Shown piece by piece: positions 22,200-34,999 of a stretch of 64,000 nt of DNA (its first letter is position 1; the number at the start of each line of letters is the position of its first letter). Below the pieces are notes generated by a model, which saw only the letters and a program-made list of their open reading frames with translations, had not been told where the DNA came from and searched no databases. Origin of the DNA: Patiria miniata (lineage: Eukaryota; Echinodermata; Asteroidea; Valvatida; Asterinidae). The translations under genes were made by a program, and so were the position numbers. The stretch is from NCBI RefSeq assembly GCF_015706575.1, contig NW_024037063.1, forward strand, positions 18,042,927-18,106,926, given 5' to 3'.

Positions 22200-25100
22200 C
22201 GAAACTAATCGTGCATCGACGATATCCCTGTCTGCAAACAATAAAAAAAAAAAAAATAACCAGACTTACTGTTTCTACATTTATTACAAAGAATGTATCC
22301 GGTGAATGCATGGAAGCAAACCTTCGTCAATCATTATAATTACAAAGCTAGTATAAATCTGATGTAACAGTACAGTGTCGTTTTCAGTTCGCCTATTTAA
22401 GAAAAAAAACCCATTAAAGCCTCTTAATTCAGTTAGAAAACCAATGATCTAGTTTTGTGTGTGTTTTTGCTGGGAAGCAGGAACAGCAACAGGAAATAGT
22501 TTTGGATTTTTTAAACGCATGTAAAACAGATTTCCCGCCAACGGCCCTATTTTGTCAGTTTCCCTTCAAAACGATATTGTGTCAGATTTTATTTATATAA
22601 TTATACATGTATTAATCTTCACCAAGGATGGGCACAAGTCTATTTTATGTATTAACCTTTAGCAAGGATTTAAATGTCCTGGAATTGCTAAGCTGGGCAG
22701 GCGTACATCTCCGGGTGACTACTGGTTATGCTATAAGTAATTTTAACGTAAAATAATATTCTTCAGGCAACGTGGGACTGAGTTTTCTGACAACACATAT
22801 GAGAACCAAAGAGATAAATAGGGAAGCCCCAATACACCTACAAGAAAACAAATTTTGAAGAGCACGAACGGTGCACTTAATTTCAAGCAAAAGATGCAGT
22901 GTCGTTATTCATCATCTGCAGGGTTTGCAGGGTCGACAGGGTCGGCGGGCTGAACAGCGTTGGCAGGGTCAACAGGGTTGGCAGGATTCTGCCAAAAAAA
23001 AAAAAAATGAAAACAAATCAATGTAAAGATTTTTTCCAGATGGTGGACAACCGATGATGACCAACTGACTTATTTTTGGATTATCTGTCACTTCTTTTTG
23101 GATCATTATTGTGCATGAGAAGGTAAACAAAATGTACTGACATTTCATTATTGTGTTCCGGAAGCGTACTGCGATTAATGCTTCAAAGGCAGTTCTGGTA
23201 CACTATCTGCAAACAACTTCCAGTGTACAAGTTTGTATATCTTGGATAGATATTACATGTTGTCTTCAGCCATTAGTGTGAAGTCGACGTTACGATAACT
23301 TTGCCTTATATAAAAGAGTTGTTTTCTTACTCTGTAGGCCCAGGCCTACTTGTTAATTTAACAGGCAACTTAAATACTGTTCACAGTAATTTGGTGTAAT
23401 TAATATTACCCTGAATCTTGTCCCTCCGGGCTTGTTTGGGGCATACTTCAAAAATGAAGATATTTCCTCCCTCGCCTTGGCCTCTACCACTTTATGAGTT
23501 GTCATGCAGGCCCCTAATAAATGATAGAAACCATGAATTTAATGCTATATCAAAATGTACATGAGAAACTACCGACATTTGAAAAGGAAACAGCAATTTG
23601 TCTGTTGTATAAAGTCCGATAGGAACTGATCCTCAAGGAAAAGGGAAAGGGAATAACTTTCTCGGTACATAGGGTTGTGTACATGACTTAGTCTCTAGAC
23701 TAGCTGAAAATATACACACTAGTTCTATGGAGTAAAACTATGAGATGAAGGACGTAACCTGACCACTTGCTGTGGTGTTCGGGGTAGCAGAATGCACGGG
23801 TAGGCTTAGCGAGCCACATTCGCTAAATGCTTGGGGTCAATGTGGGTCGGATACCAGGTAAGGTGTGTCAGGGGAATTCAGTTAATTCAATTAATAAAGT
23901 TAATTGCACCATCTTATACAGAGATACATGTATAAAAGGTCAGTGTATGTTGAATTACTTATAGCAACAACCTTGAAGAGATGTATGGGGGTGGTCTTCA
24001 AAATAATTAGAAACTTCTTTCCTCGAAGACTGCTGAAGTTAAAAGTTTAAACATGCCACATCCAGCAGCCAGTGCACTCATGTAAAGCATACCTGTGTAC
24101 TGCCTACCTGGAGAAAGTAACGATGTTTGTTAAGATTGAGTAATATGTAAAACTAATCAAGTTTGAACACAGTATAAATATGATGTCCCCGTGCTCTTCA
24201 ACCCACATAATGTCTTATTTGTCTTATTTATAATGTCTTATTACACAAAAACTAGTATACAAATGACCCTAGTTTTAGAAAAGGCTTTTAAAGTTCGCGT
24301 ATTTTTCATTGATCTTGTAACAGTGCTGATTGACCTGGCCCTGAACCCTACTCCATACACTTTGGTCAAACTCCCATAAATCACGCCAAACCCTGGGAGC
24401 TATACAGCCCGAAAGCTGGGATTGAAACTGTATACACTTGTTATGCACAAGCCAACGAAAGCCAGATGACCGTTTATACGTTTACAGTCCTGGTACGTGA
24501 ACTTTAGGCCTGACCCTTGAGACTGAAATGCTAATGCGCGTTGCTATTAGTATTACAACCGTATACTGTGTCTTTGAGCGGGAATTTTATAACGGACTGT
24601 TTATGCTCAAATTTGCGCTAGTTTTAGTTGAGAGAAAATCAACTCAGATCTATGAATTAAGAGATACCCCAGGTAACAATTTCACGGTTGTTGGCTCAGG
24701 TATCATAGGTATCTCAATACAATATTGTTACATTTGGATTAATTCATCAATTTGAAAAAAAAAATACAAACATAGGCCTATAGTACACAAATCAAAAGTC
24801 TTCTCGATATAATGTATACACTTCCAACATTTTTGCGATTTGCTAAAACAATATCTATTTTATGTAAAATTATAACTATCGAACAAATAACTTTCCAACC
24901 TAAAACGTTGTTAAAAAGGTCTAACATGTCTCGCATGAATTCGAGTAAATCTGATCCACATGTATATTATTTCCTTGGAATATTACCAAGATTTTATTAT
25001 TAAATTGAAAACCAGATGACTTGAACGTTTCTTTCAGTGTATGATCCTCCAAAACTATTCGCATTGACGAGCCTCCAATCTCAATTGAGGCACATATTTT

Positions 25101-25880
25101 CACTCTTAATTAATCTACATTTATTCTGATCGAATCTGAAGAACATTTTCAACATTTATAAAACAAGATCCAAAGATGATAGGCATAGGAAAATCTTATT
25201 TTTTTGACCGGCTTTGTTCGAAAAGTTGTTTTACTTTAAGTTGATCCTTTCATCAGATTTTTAGACAATGTGTTTGACACAAGAATGAAGTCAAGATACA
25301 GAAAATTTCATTCCTACCTTCTAAGAAATGCTGTTGTGAAAATAACTTGCTTGACGACCATGGCTTATTCACAGCAACTGGACGGCGAGTCAGCGACTGT
25401 TATTTGTGAGCTGCTCCTGCTAGATTGCTGACTCGACTGAGCAGAGCGATTCAAATGAGCTATCACGCGGTCTGGACGTGGAATTTCTGCTGATGCGCAT
25501 GCCCCATGGTAATATTTTCTTTGAGAACAGTAATCATATTTCAAGTTACGTTGGTGTGTGCAATAAAGTATATACATTGAGTATACAACAATGAATATGA
25601 GCGGGAAACAGTCGCGCTTTGACCACAATCTCATCCGTCTTAGACCATTAGAAAAATATCTGGAAACGTTATACTCCTACTACGACAAAACAAACATGAT
25701 GATGTTCGAAATTTCATGAGTTACATTATTAATACAAGGTGGCACCCAAATGTTAATTATTATCAAATAAAACATCATTAATTAAAACATTATGTTCACT
25801 TCACATTCAGTAAATCGTAATCACAATGTTTTTGTCAATACCACAACAGCATGGATCGTAACCCACAGCAAAATTACAAC
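22200..25880. other. Interior of the 5.2-kb element
   Basis: No long ORF and no motif of a known transposase. A short G-rich tandem (GGTCGACAGGGTCGGCGGGC-like units) is near 22925-22990. The interior may be unrelated filler carried between the ends. Confidence 0.5.
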
Positions 25881-25884
25881 TTAA

Positions 25885-26615
25885 ATTCAGTGTCAAAACA
25901 CCTTTATAAAACGTTACAGCAACGTGAGGTTCACAACATAGCAGCAACGCTGTGAAAATACCAAACTGCAATGTCACGACAACATATTTACAACTTAACA
26001 ACGACATTATGATGAGACTTTTATGCAACGTCATCATAACGTCATGAACACAGCAACGTGGTGTAAATTTTTATCTACAACGTCATGACAACGTGAGATT
26101 AACAACATACCAACAACGTTGTGAAAGTACCCACATACAATGTTACAACAACGTCATGATTATAACATCACAGCAACGTTTTGAAATACCAAACTACAAT
26201 GTCGTGTCAATGTGATTTTCACAACTGAAAAAAAAACGTTATAAAATAACTTAGATGGAACGTTAACTCAACGTCATGATTATAACCTCACAGCAACGTT
26301 GTAAACATTCTAAATTACAACGTTCTGACAACGTAACATTGACAACTTAAAAACAATGTCATGAAAACACCTACATTCAACGTAACCACAACGTCATATT
26401 TATTACTTTATTACAATGATTGTGAAACGACCACCATACAACGTCAATACAATGTCATATGATGACTTTCGTACAACGTTGTACAAATTACCGATATACA
26501 ACATTTTTACAACCAACAATTATACAGTCAAACGTTGTATCAATGTTGCTTGAATGTCATCGTGACACGTTACCAAATGACAACATTTTCACAACTTTGC
26601 ACAACGTTGTGGCAA
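25885..26615. repeat. Right subterminal array
   Basis: At least 20 occurrences of variants of ACAACGTCATGACAACGT spaced 20-45 bp apart. Words differ in detail from the left array but share the ACAACGT core. Some units appear as higher-order pairs, for example AACGTCATGATTATAAC near 26150 and 26270. Confidence 0.75.
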
Positions 26616-26639
26616 CGTGATGTGTTATCTGCTAATCAG

Positions 26640-27280
26640 ATGTCCTTCTCTAAAGCTGCAACTACATGCACGAAGTATTTCCACTTTATACAAATTGGTC
26701 TCACTCCTCTCCAGAACTTCATTCAAACTACTCAGCTCAACAACTGACTAATTCACCACTGAGCTCTGCCCCTTATACCCAGGCAGTCCCAGTTTCTATT
26801 ATTTTCTCAACTTCCAAGTAATCACTTGAATCCAACCAGCCCTGTTTTAAAAGCCCTATACAAACAGAATTGGTCACAAAATAATGGTCCAACAATAACC
26901 ATTTTCAGTTCCCTTCCGCTCATAAGATTAATTTGCAGCCCTTCCTAAAAGTGCTCAAAACATACATGTATCTGATTGTCTCTTTCTAGCCTAGGTTATT
27001 TTACATATCCCCCTTTTAGCTATCCACAACATCATTTACACATGTTAAAACACCCTGTCAGTCTACTGACAGCTACACATGTAATCCTTAACTTATTCCC
27101 TACGACTGGACACGGCTGACGTTCCACAGCTCCCAAACTTCCAGTCCTAACCCACAAGACTATTTTTTGTTATGGAAACCTACTCTAGCCACCAGTCTTA
27201 TACACATTGAATCCTTACCAGGCGCTCACCCTGCCCTGCTTCTGTAGTTCACAAGTTCACCAGACCCATTTGCGTTACAC
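26640..27280. other. Intergenic between two elements
   Basis: A minus-strand frame of about 40 codons (26647-26750) runs up to the element boundary and could be the upstream part of the SGNH-like sequence, but the similarity is too weak to call. Otherwise no supported feature. Confidence 0.35.
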
Positions 27281-29637
27281 AGCATCCCCCTAGGTTTGGT
27301 CCGTCCCGGCCCAATTAACCAAAAATTACTCCAGCAAATGTCTGGCAAGAGAAAATCAACTAACAGGAAAACAAAATAACCAACCTGTCTTTTAGGTACA
27401 AATGTACATGTGAATTCTGTCCTCCTAACTTAAAGTGGCTTAACTGTTCCATTCTCAAACTGAGCATGGAAGATCACATCATATGTTCTTGTAACCTTTT
27501 CTTCGTGGGCCAGTGTCCCACCGCTATAAGACAAACTAACTCTTTCTTCGGTCACCTTGGTGACCGTCCCCATGAGGGCTTTATCTATTGAGAAGAGTTC
27601 AAGTTTCTCTGTTTTTGTGTCCATGCTGGGTGCTGCTGATGGCCCTTGTCCCACGTCCTCTGCTGCCTTCTCGTCCGGAAGATCGTCTCCAAACAGACTG
27701 AGAACATCCGGATCTGGTTCCAAATCTGGCATACTGCTGGTATCCACCTCCTGAGGCTTCCATCCATGAAGGTAGGGGGTTTCCCTCCTTGTCGAACTGG
27801 GCTTGCAGATGGGGGCGGTGTTCTACTGGGGCCTGGGGCACAAGGTTCCACCTTGTCTCTGGCTTCCTCAGCTGGGGTCTGAACTTCTGGAACGGGAATG
27901 TCGCTACAGCCAGGCTGCTCCCCTCCTACATGTATGACAGGTGGTGCTAGCTGTTCCTGTTGCCTTTGGTTGAGCCCCTGCGCTACTAGGTAGAAGGCAC
28001 GCTGGGCTCTCTGCCGCACCCCAGGGTCCCGTGGCTCTCGCATGATGCAGTTGAGGTCCCCTTCCCACTGAGGGTGTTCAGTGCGATAATGCCGCTTGAA
28101 GTTGTCCCTCCGGGGCGTTGCGTACCCACATCGGCGGCAGTGCCAGGCTAGGGTGTTTGGCTGATGAGCCACTTGCAAATGGCGGCTCAGATTCCTCCGA
28201 CTGCTTAACACTTTGGCGCAGTGCCAGCATAGGAGCCCCCCTGCACAGGGTCTCTTCCCAGCCTCCATTCTGTTATGACAAAACAAAACAAACACTTGTA
28301 ACCAGAGGATCTGGCTACCAATTCACCGTGCCCCAGTTCTTAGGGTTTAATCACGGTACCGGGCAGGTTTCTTTCGCATCCTGAAAGGATTGCGTTTCTT
28401 CCACCCTGCCCCTATATTTTCAACACTTGGCAATGTGTCCTCCTGCAGGTCTGTGTCCTCTGGCTGGGCATGGTTATCATCAACCCCAGCCTGCTGGATC
28501 ACCTCTTCCACCTGCATGTGATGCTCCTGTGAGGTGCTCCTGTCACATCCATCAACACCTTCACCCAGTGGGATCTCCACTGTCTCTGTCACAGATGGGC
28601 CATCCATCACCAACTCAATCTCCGGCTCCTGGGGAGGTACCAGATTTATCAGAGTCTGCTTCATGTGGCGCATATGATAGGCGGCGTCTGATTGGCCAAT
28701 AACGAGACCATGGATAGACGCAGCTAATAATTTGGAATCGCACTTACGATCCGGACATCCAGGATTGCCCGGAGCGTCAGTGCAATACCAAATTATCTGC
28801 AGCATTTATCACGTGGTAAATCACATGCATCAGGAGGAGGTTGCAGATCTTGCCAGATTTTACCTCGATTATCGTTCAAATGCCAGATTTGGCGTAAAAG
28901 CAGATTTCAACATGTTCAAGAAAGCTTGATGTGTGAATACTTATCACACGGTAAGGCAATGTTCAGTCTTTGTCACGGAAGGACGATTTCGCTTGGTTCG
29001 AACATGTACAAGAGCGTGGCGTAGTTTACAAGCCACGTTCACGGGTCTAGGTTTATTTATGGATACTGAAAACCTGTAATGTATGACAGATGAGATGACA
29101 TAGGGCCTACAAAGACAATAATGAACTGTAATAAAACTTACATGGTATGTCTGGTAAACACGCAATACAATAACAAAACACAGCATCGAAAATAGCAGGA
29201 GGAAAACCTACCTACAAAAAACCTCAGTTGCTCTGCTGTGATGACATATTTTGGACGCCCGCCACTTGAGATTGCTATCGGTTGACCAACATGCTGATGC
29301 TGCTCTTCTCTCATGGGTGCCACGGCTGTGTTGATAATTTGGATGGCAGACACCAAATGTGCAGCAACAGTCTCATTTTCAGGAATATATTCCCGGTATT
29401 GCAGTACATCTCTACAAAGGCTATCCAACATGTAATGGATATTGTCATACAAACATTCACCCGCTTGGATAGCGGTCTGAAGTCGTCCAACCCTTGCTGC
29501 AATATTTCTGACAACGGTGTGATCCATTTACACCAAGCAGCCAAGCGGTCGTGTGCTTGCTGATTTATATGGACCTCAGTACCCCAGAGATGTGTTCCAC
29601 TACAAAAGAGGATGTTTCTGGTGGTGGTGCCTTACAA
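27281..29637 (-). repeat. Direct repeat A (LTR-like) with a C2H2 ORF
   Basis: It contains, on the minus strand, an exon-like ORF at about 29214-29527 (MDHTVVRNIAARVGRLQ, ending near GGRPKYVITAEQLRFFVG with a GTAGGT donor). The next ORF, at 28347-28805, is acidic. The third, at 27585-28295, has a two-finger C2H2 pattern (CWHCAKVLSSRRNLSRHLQ and CRRCGYATPRRDNFKRH). The first ORF resembles the N-terminus of a metazoan family that carries an integrase-core domain, which is not present here. Right edge at CTTACAA 29631-29637. Confidence 0.6.
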
Positions 29638-30636
29638 GTTTTTTACTCGCATAGGCACACAGCCATCTACCACCCTTGAGAATGAGGGAATAATGAACAC
29701 ATCCCGTGGAACAAGCCCTTGGGATGAATCCACTTGCTTGACTAGAGCACAGTAAGATTCTCGATGATGCCTACCCTTGCCTTCAACTACCACCATGGAC
29801 CTTGATGGAATCCGAACCGGCCCCTCATTGGGTGTCCTGACCAAACCAATAATCCCCCCGTCCTCACCAAATCCACATCCATCAATGTGAGATGCGTTAC
29901 CTTGTCTGAGTGGTACCGAATACAATGGCAAAACTTTGGCAAACTTAGCCTACGAAGCATCAACCTTCAACTCTTGCAACTCCAGACAATCTGCGAAGAA
30001 AATTGCTGCCAAGAATCCTGGGGACCTGTCGTTTTCTCTGGTGCATGCCAGGGTCAGCAGAATCCTTGACGACCAAGATCCCCTGCCCTCCAGATACCTT
30101 CGCAACGAAGATCCCGGGACAACTGCCCATATCACCACCTCCACATATCACCACCTCCACGATCCCATGCTCAGAATATCACTTGGTGAGACCACTCTCT
30201 ATTTGGTGGAGAAAGACAACAGATCCCATTGTCCAGGCTCACCAATCTGACCAGAGATTTTGAACTCTCTCTGGGTCTGGCTCAACAAGCTGGCTGGGGC
30301 TGCTGTTGCTTTAGACATAGCTGACGGCTTCTCATCAGGAGGAAAAGTTGGGTCCATCAGGACTGGGGCTTGAGACTTTTATTGGTACCCATTGACAGGA
30401 GGAAGTCCCGCAACTCGACGTAAGTTGACATCCCCTCATCTTCTCTCTCCTCCAGCTCATCCCTGAGTAGATGGCGGTGAATTTTTCCGACGAGAGATTT
30501 GATGCTGTCTTCTCTTTCCTCTACTTCAACAAAACCAAGGAGATTCAGGTGCGGGTAGGTTTTGAGTAGTGGCACCTGGTCTAGCCCACTGACTTGCTGC
30601 AGCAACAGCTGACAGATCTTGTGGTGACTCCGCCAT
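29638..30636 (-). mobile_element. Gypsy gag and pre-RT remnant between the direct repeats
   Basis: Minus-strand words such as LVPRDVFIIPSFSRVVDG (pol spacer) and, upstream, FKISGQIGEPGQ and VVPGSSLRRYLEG (gag-like) identify a Ty3/Gypsy element of a type common in marine invertebrates. About 430 bp of this segment is also present at 38724-39200, including the same gag/pol junction. Broken, with several interruptions. Confidence 0.6.
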
Positions 30637-32994
30637 AGCATCCCCCTAGGTTTGGTCTGTCCCGGCCCAATTAACCGAAAATTACTCCAGCAATTGTCTG
30701 GCAAGAGAAAATCAACTAACAGGAAAACAAAATAACCAACCTGTCTTTTAGGTACAAATGTACATGTGAATTCTGTCCTCCTAACTTAAAGTGGCTTAAC
30801 TGTTCCATTCTCAAACTGAGCATGGAAGATCACATCATATGTTCTTGTAACCTTTTCTTCGTGGGCCAGCATCCCACCGCTATAAGACAAACTAACTCTT
30901 TCTTCGGTCACCTTGGTGACCATCCCCATGAGGGCTTTATCTATTGAGAAGAGTTAAAGTTTCTCTGTTTTTGTGTCCATGCTGGGTGCTGCTGATGGCC
31001 CTTGTCCCACGTCCTCTGCTGCCTTCTCGTCCGGAAGAGCGTCTGCAAACAGACTGAGAACATCCGGATCTGGTTCCAAATCTGGCTTACTGCTGGTATC
31101 CACCTCCTGAGGCTTCCATCCATGAAAGTAGGGGGGTTTCCCTCCTCGTTGAACTGGGCTTGCAGATGGGGGTGGTGTTCTACTGGGGCCTGGGGCACCA
31201 GGTTCCACCTTGTCTCTGGCTTCCTCAGCTGGGGTCTCAACTTCTGGAACGGGAATGTCGCTACAGCCAGGCTGCTCCCCTCCTACATGTATGACAGGTG
31301 GTGCTAGCTGTTCCTGTTGCCTTTGGTTGAGCCCCTGCGCTACTAGGTAGAAGGCACACTGGGCTCTCTGCCGCACCCCAGGGTCCCGTGGCTCTCGCAT
31401 GATGCAGTTGAGGTCCCCTTCCCACTGAGGGTGTTCAGTGCGATAATGCCGCTTGAAGTTGTCCCTCCGGGGCGTTGCGTACCCACATCGGCGGCAGTGC
31501 CAGGCTAGGGTGTTTGGCCGATGAGCCACTTGCAAATGGCGGCTCAGATTCCTCCGACTGCTTAACACTTTGGCGCAGTGCCAGCATCGGAGCCCCCCTG
31601 CACAGGGTCTCTTCCCAGCCTCCATTCTGTTATGACAAAACTAAACAAACACTTGTAACCAGAGGATCTGGCTACCAATTCACCGTGTCCCAGTTCTTCG
31701 GGTTTAATCACGGTACAGGGCAGGTTTCTTTCGCATCCTGAAAGGATTGCGATTCTTCCACCCTGCCCCTATATTTTCAACACTTGGCAATGTGTCCTCC
31801 TGCAGGTCTGTGTCCTCTGGCTGGGCATGGTTATCATCAACCCCAGCCTGCTGGATCACCTCTTCCACCTGCATGTGATGCTCCTGTGAGGTGCTCCTGT
31901 CACATCCATCAACACCTTCACCCAGTGGGATCTCCACTGTCTCTGTCACAGATGGGCCATCCATCACCAACTCAATCTCTGGCTCCTGGGGAGGTACCAG
32001 ATTTATCGGAGTCTGCTTCATGTGGCGCATATGATAGGCGGCGTCTGATTGGCCAATAACGAGACCATGGATAAACGCAGCTAATAATTTGGAATCGCAC
32101 TTACGATCCGGACATCCAGGATTGCCCGGAGCGTCAGTGCAATACCAAATTATCTGCAGTATTTATCACGTGGTAAATCACATGCATCAGGAGGAGGTTG
32201 CAGATCTTGCCAGATTTTACCTCGATTATCGTTCAAATGCCAGATTTGGCGTAAAAGCAGATTTCAACATGTTCAAGAAAGCTTGATGTGTGAATACTTA
32301 TCACACGGTAAGGCAATATTCAGTCTTTGTCACGGAAGGACGATTTCGCTTGGTTCGAACATGTACAAGAGCGTGGCGTAGTTTACAAGCCACGTTCACG
32401 GGTCTAGGTTTATTTATGGATACTGAAAACCTGTACTGTATGACAGATGAGATGACATAGGGCCTACAAAGACAATAATGAACTGTAATAAAACTTACAT
32501 GGTATGTCTGGTAAACACGCAATACAATAACAAAACACAGCATCGAAAATAGCAGGAGGAAAACCTACCTACAAAAAACCTCAGTTGCTCTGCTGTGATG
32601 ACATATTTCGGGCGCCCGCCACTTGAGATTGCTATCGGTTGACCAACATGCTGATGCTGCTCTTCTCTCATGGGTGCCACGGCTGTGTTGATAATTTGGA
32701 TGGCAGACACCAAATGTGCAGCAACAGTCTCATTTTCAGGAATATATTCCCGGTATTGCAGTACATCTCTACAAAGGCTATCCAACATGTAATGGATATT
32801 GTCATACAAACATTCACCCGCTTGGATAGCGGTCTGAAGTCGTCCAACCCTTGCTGCAATATTTCTGACAACGGTGTGATCCATTTACACCAAGCAGCCA
32901 AGCGGTCATGTGCTTGCTGATTTATATGGACCTCAGTACCCCGAAGATGTGTTCCACCAAAAAAGAGGATGTTTCTCGTGGTGGTGCCTTACAA
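30637..32994 (-). repeat. Direct repeat B (LTR-like)
   Basis: Near-identical partner of repeat A at an offset of 3356-3357 bp, with the same three minus-strand ORFs (exon-like 32571-32884, acidic 31704-32030, C2H2 30954-31625). The matching stops abruptly at both edges. Confidence 0.85.
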
Positions 32995-33360
32995 AAACAC
33001 GTAAAAAAGTGGGACCACAGCATACATGGAGAACTAGCATGTCCACAGACGCACGTATGTACGTATAGACAGTGCGCCGCGCCCTCTATGTTCCTTTATG
33101 GCCAGTTCGTAAAAACTTTTCTACGTTGATTTCGGACTTTTGTTCACGCAAAATCTAGTTTGTTATTGCGCCCTCAATGACGTTTTCTTGTTTTAGTGAA
33201 GATGCCATTTTTGATGTTACGCTTCACAAATGTTTGTTAGATTTTATTTTTGATGCTAGTTTTCTAAAACGTTTGTTAGATTTATTTCTTCTTAGTTTTG
33301 ACCATATATTGCCTGTAGGCAGCATGACGGAAGTTGTCATTGTTCCTTTGCTCGTTTGCT
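32995..33360. other. Gap between repeat B and the P2X7-like gene
   Basis: No supported coding region. The missing 3' exons of the gene upstream on the minus strand would be expected here but were not recognised. Confidence 0.4.
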
Positions 33361-33364
33361 GCCA

Positions 33365-34997
33365 TCATATCGGCCCGGTATAGTAGGGCATAAAATGTGG
33401 CCATCCAACACAAGATTGTTGAAAAGCCTTGTGTGTGTTATACACTGGTTTGCCCTTCGGGTGCAACATTTATTTTCATTGGGTGTGGCCATTTCCCTGC
33501 AGCTGCCACACTTGCACCACCCTGGCTGGTTATTTCGAGGGCTGGGCAGTGGTGGGCTGGGTGGTGGTGGGCTGGGCGGTGGCGGGCTGGGCGGTGGCGG
33601 ACTGGGCGGAGGTGGGCTTCCTGGTCCTGAGGATGGTGATGGAGGGATGGGCGTATGGGGGTGAACTGGTGGTGAGGTGGCTGGTTTTTGCTGTGGTGGT
33701 GTGCGGCTTGCTGATCCTGAGCTTGCAGAGGATTGAGCTCCTGGTGGATGATGCGATTGTAAAATGAATTCGGCATACGCCGCTGGCTGCCTACGGAACA
33801 GTTCTGCAGTGACTTGTTCCAGGTCAGGCCTCGAGAGCCGAGTAAGATATGTCTAGAATCACAGTAGAAACATGAAATACATGTATTATTAAAGATCCAA
33901 ACATCTTTCTTCTGTCAAGGCCTATTTAATTTATTGTAAAAAGTAGAATTTTGATGCCATAAAATCCATGGCCCTTGCTACTCAATATCCAGAAGTGGAT
34001 GGAACATTTGATAATTTTAAAGGGGAAATATGACGTAAATGTACAATTCCAAATGGAGCTCATGTGTGCAACTCACTTTTTTTCCAAAAAGAAAGAAAAA
34101 AAAATTGAGGATACCCACTTTGTTAAAAAGGGCCGGTTTTCAAGAATAAGCACATGTATATGTAGGCCTAGAGTAAACAGACCGGACACTAGCCTGCCAA
34201 AAAAAAATACACTGGAACTGTCTTCAGTAAATCGGATGAATTTATAGAAATTAATAGCAAGGAAATTATAACGACAGCAATATAAAAACAAATCCATAAG
34301 TACAATATTGAAATAGTCACCTTGATTTCATCCTCCACAGAGTGCGTAGGAGCTGTGTTGGGCTGGCCATCTCGACTACGTTTTAAGTTTTCGTCTTCCA
34401 CATCACTGTCGGTGTCGGACTCTGAATCCTGGTGCATAAATAAAAAAAAACAGCTTTGAATGAGGCTACACTATGTGGCTCCAATACCTGTTCTTATTTC
34501 CCGCTTTGCTTGTCACGTTTTCGTCGCAAAAGTGGTTTACAATAATTAACAAAGTACATGTACATGCAAGTATATAGGCCAACACGAAATTGAAAATATT
34601 GCTTGTTCCTTCATCTTGGGCCCAGGCCTTCGGAAAACAACGGCACTAATAGACAGGTCAAGAAGAATTAAATGATTGTATCAATTCAAAAATACTATTA
34701 GGAAGGGTTTCTGAAATTAATAATAACAAACACAATTTCCACCCCAAACTTACAAGATTTCTGTTGCAGCATGGCCGCTTCTTGGTGCCACAGGTACATG
34801 CATCGGTGCAGTGTTGCTCGATCGGCACACTTGCAAGGGCAAGCCCCTCGAGTCCCCAGCCGACCTTGCTGACAAGTATTTTTACATGAGCATGTAGTGG
34901 GCTCACCGAGGTACAGGTTACCAAGCAACTCTTCATCAATATCCATACAATCATCAGAAATATTTTCCATGGTCATCAATGAATAAACTTGTGTCAT
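33365..34997 (-). CDS. P2X7 C-terminal-domain-like protein (three exons, truncated)
   Basis: Exon 1 is 34754-34997, exon 2 is 34321-34428 and exon 3 is 33365-33852. Donors GTAAGT and GTGACT and acceptors ending CAG and TAG are all phase 0. Exon 1 is cysteine-rich (CSCKNTCQQGRLGTRGACPC, then HCTDACTCGTKKRPCCN). Exon 2 is acidic (DSESDTDSDVED). Exon 3 starts TYLTRLSRPDLEQVTAELFR, then a PPPPSPPPP run, then NNQPGWCKCGSCREMATPNE and NKCCTRRANQCITHKAF. That last block matches the cysteine-rich cytoplasmic ballast domain of P2X7, which in many invertebrates and fish occurs in proteins without a channel. The domain normally continues for about 100 more residues; here a stop follows VGWPHFMPYYTGPI. 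Exon 1 needs a one-base shift near 34855 between its ATG frame and the phase-matched frame, so the gene may be damaged. The long exon 3 has no internal start. Confidence 0.65.
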
Positions 34998-34999
34998 TG

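Larger units (their letters stand above)
21414..26627. mobile_element. 5.2-kb terminal-inverted-repeat element with AACGT-array ends
   Basis: The left end starts TAACACATTTACGTTGTAAC and the right end is the inverse of TAACACATCACGTTGCCACA, so the outer 8 bp match exactly and the following AACGTTGCC words also match. Both flanks inside the termini carry long arrays of a short AACGT-centred motif. The interior (22.2-25.9 kb) has no transposase-like ORF, so the copy appears non-autonomous. It lies immediately against the SGNH-like fragment. A target duplication is uncertain: AGC is possible at both sides, and 3-bp duplications are seen in CACTA-type elements, but this is not enough to assign a superfamily. 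Confidence 0.6.
27281..32994 (-). mobile_element. Ty3/Gypsy-type LTR-like fossil, internally reduced
   Basis: Two direct repeats of 2.36 kb (27281-29637 and 30637-32994) flank 1.0 kb (29638-30636) that holds minus-strand remnants of a Gypsy gag (near 30110-30700) and of the pol segment just before reverse transcriptase (29632-29931). On the minus strand the repeats begin TGTAAGGCACC, as LTRs often do. Repeats this long, carrying their own ORFs, are unusual for LTRs. A tandem duplication around a Gypsy fragment is the alternative. The repeats look about 98-99% identical by eye, so the duplication is young, while the internal coding part is broken in several places and lacks protease, reverse transcriptase and integrase. 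Confidence 0.55.

Noticed and set aside
30941-31307. Additional plus- and minus-strand ORFs within the direct repeats
   Set aside because: They are other-frame shadows of the C2H2 and acidic ORFs, duplicated because the whole repeat is duplicated.
33356-33767. Plus-strand glycine-rich ORFs
   Set aside because: Antisense to the proline-rich hinge of the P2X7-like exon.
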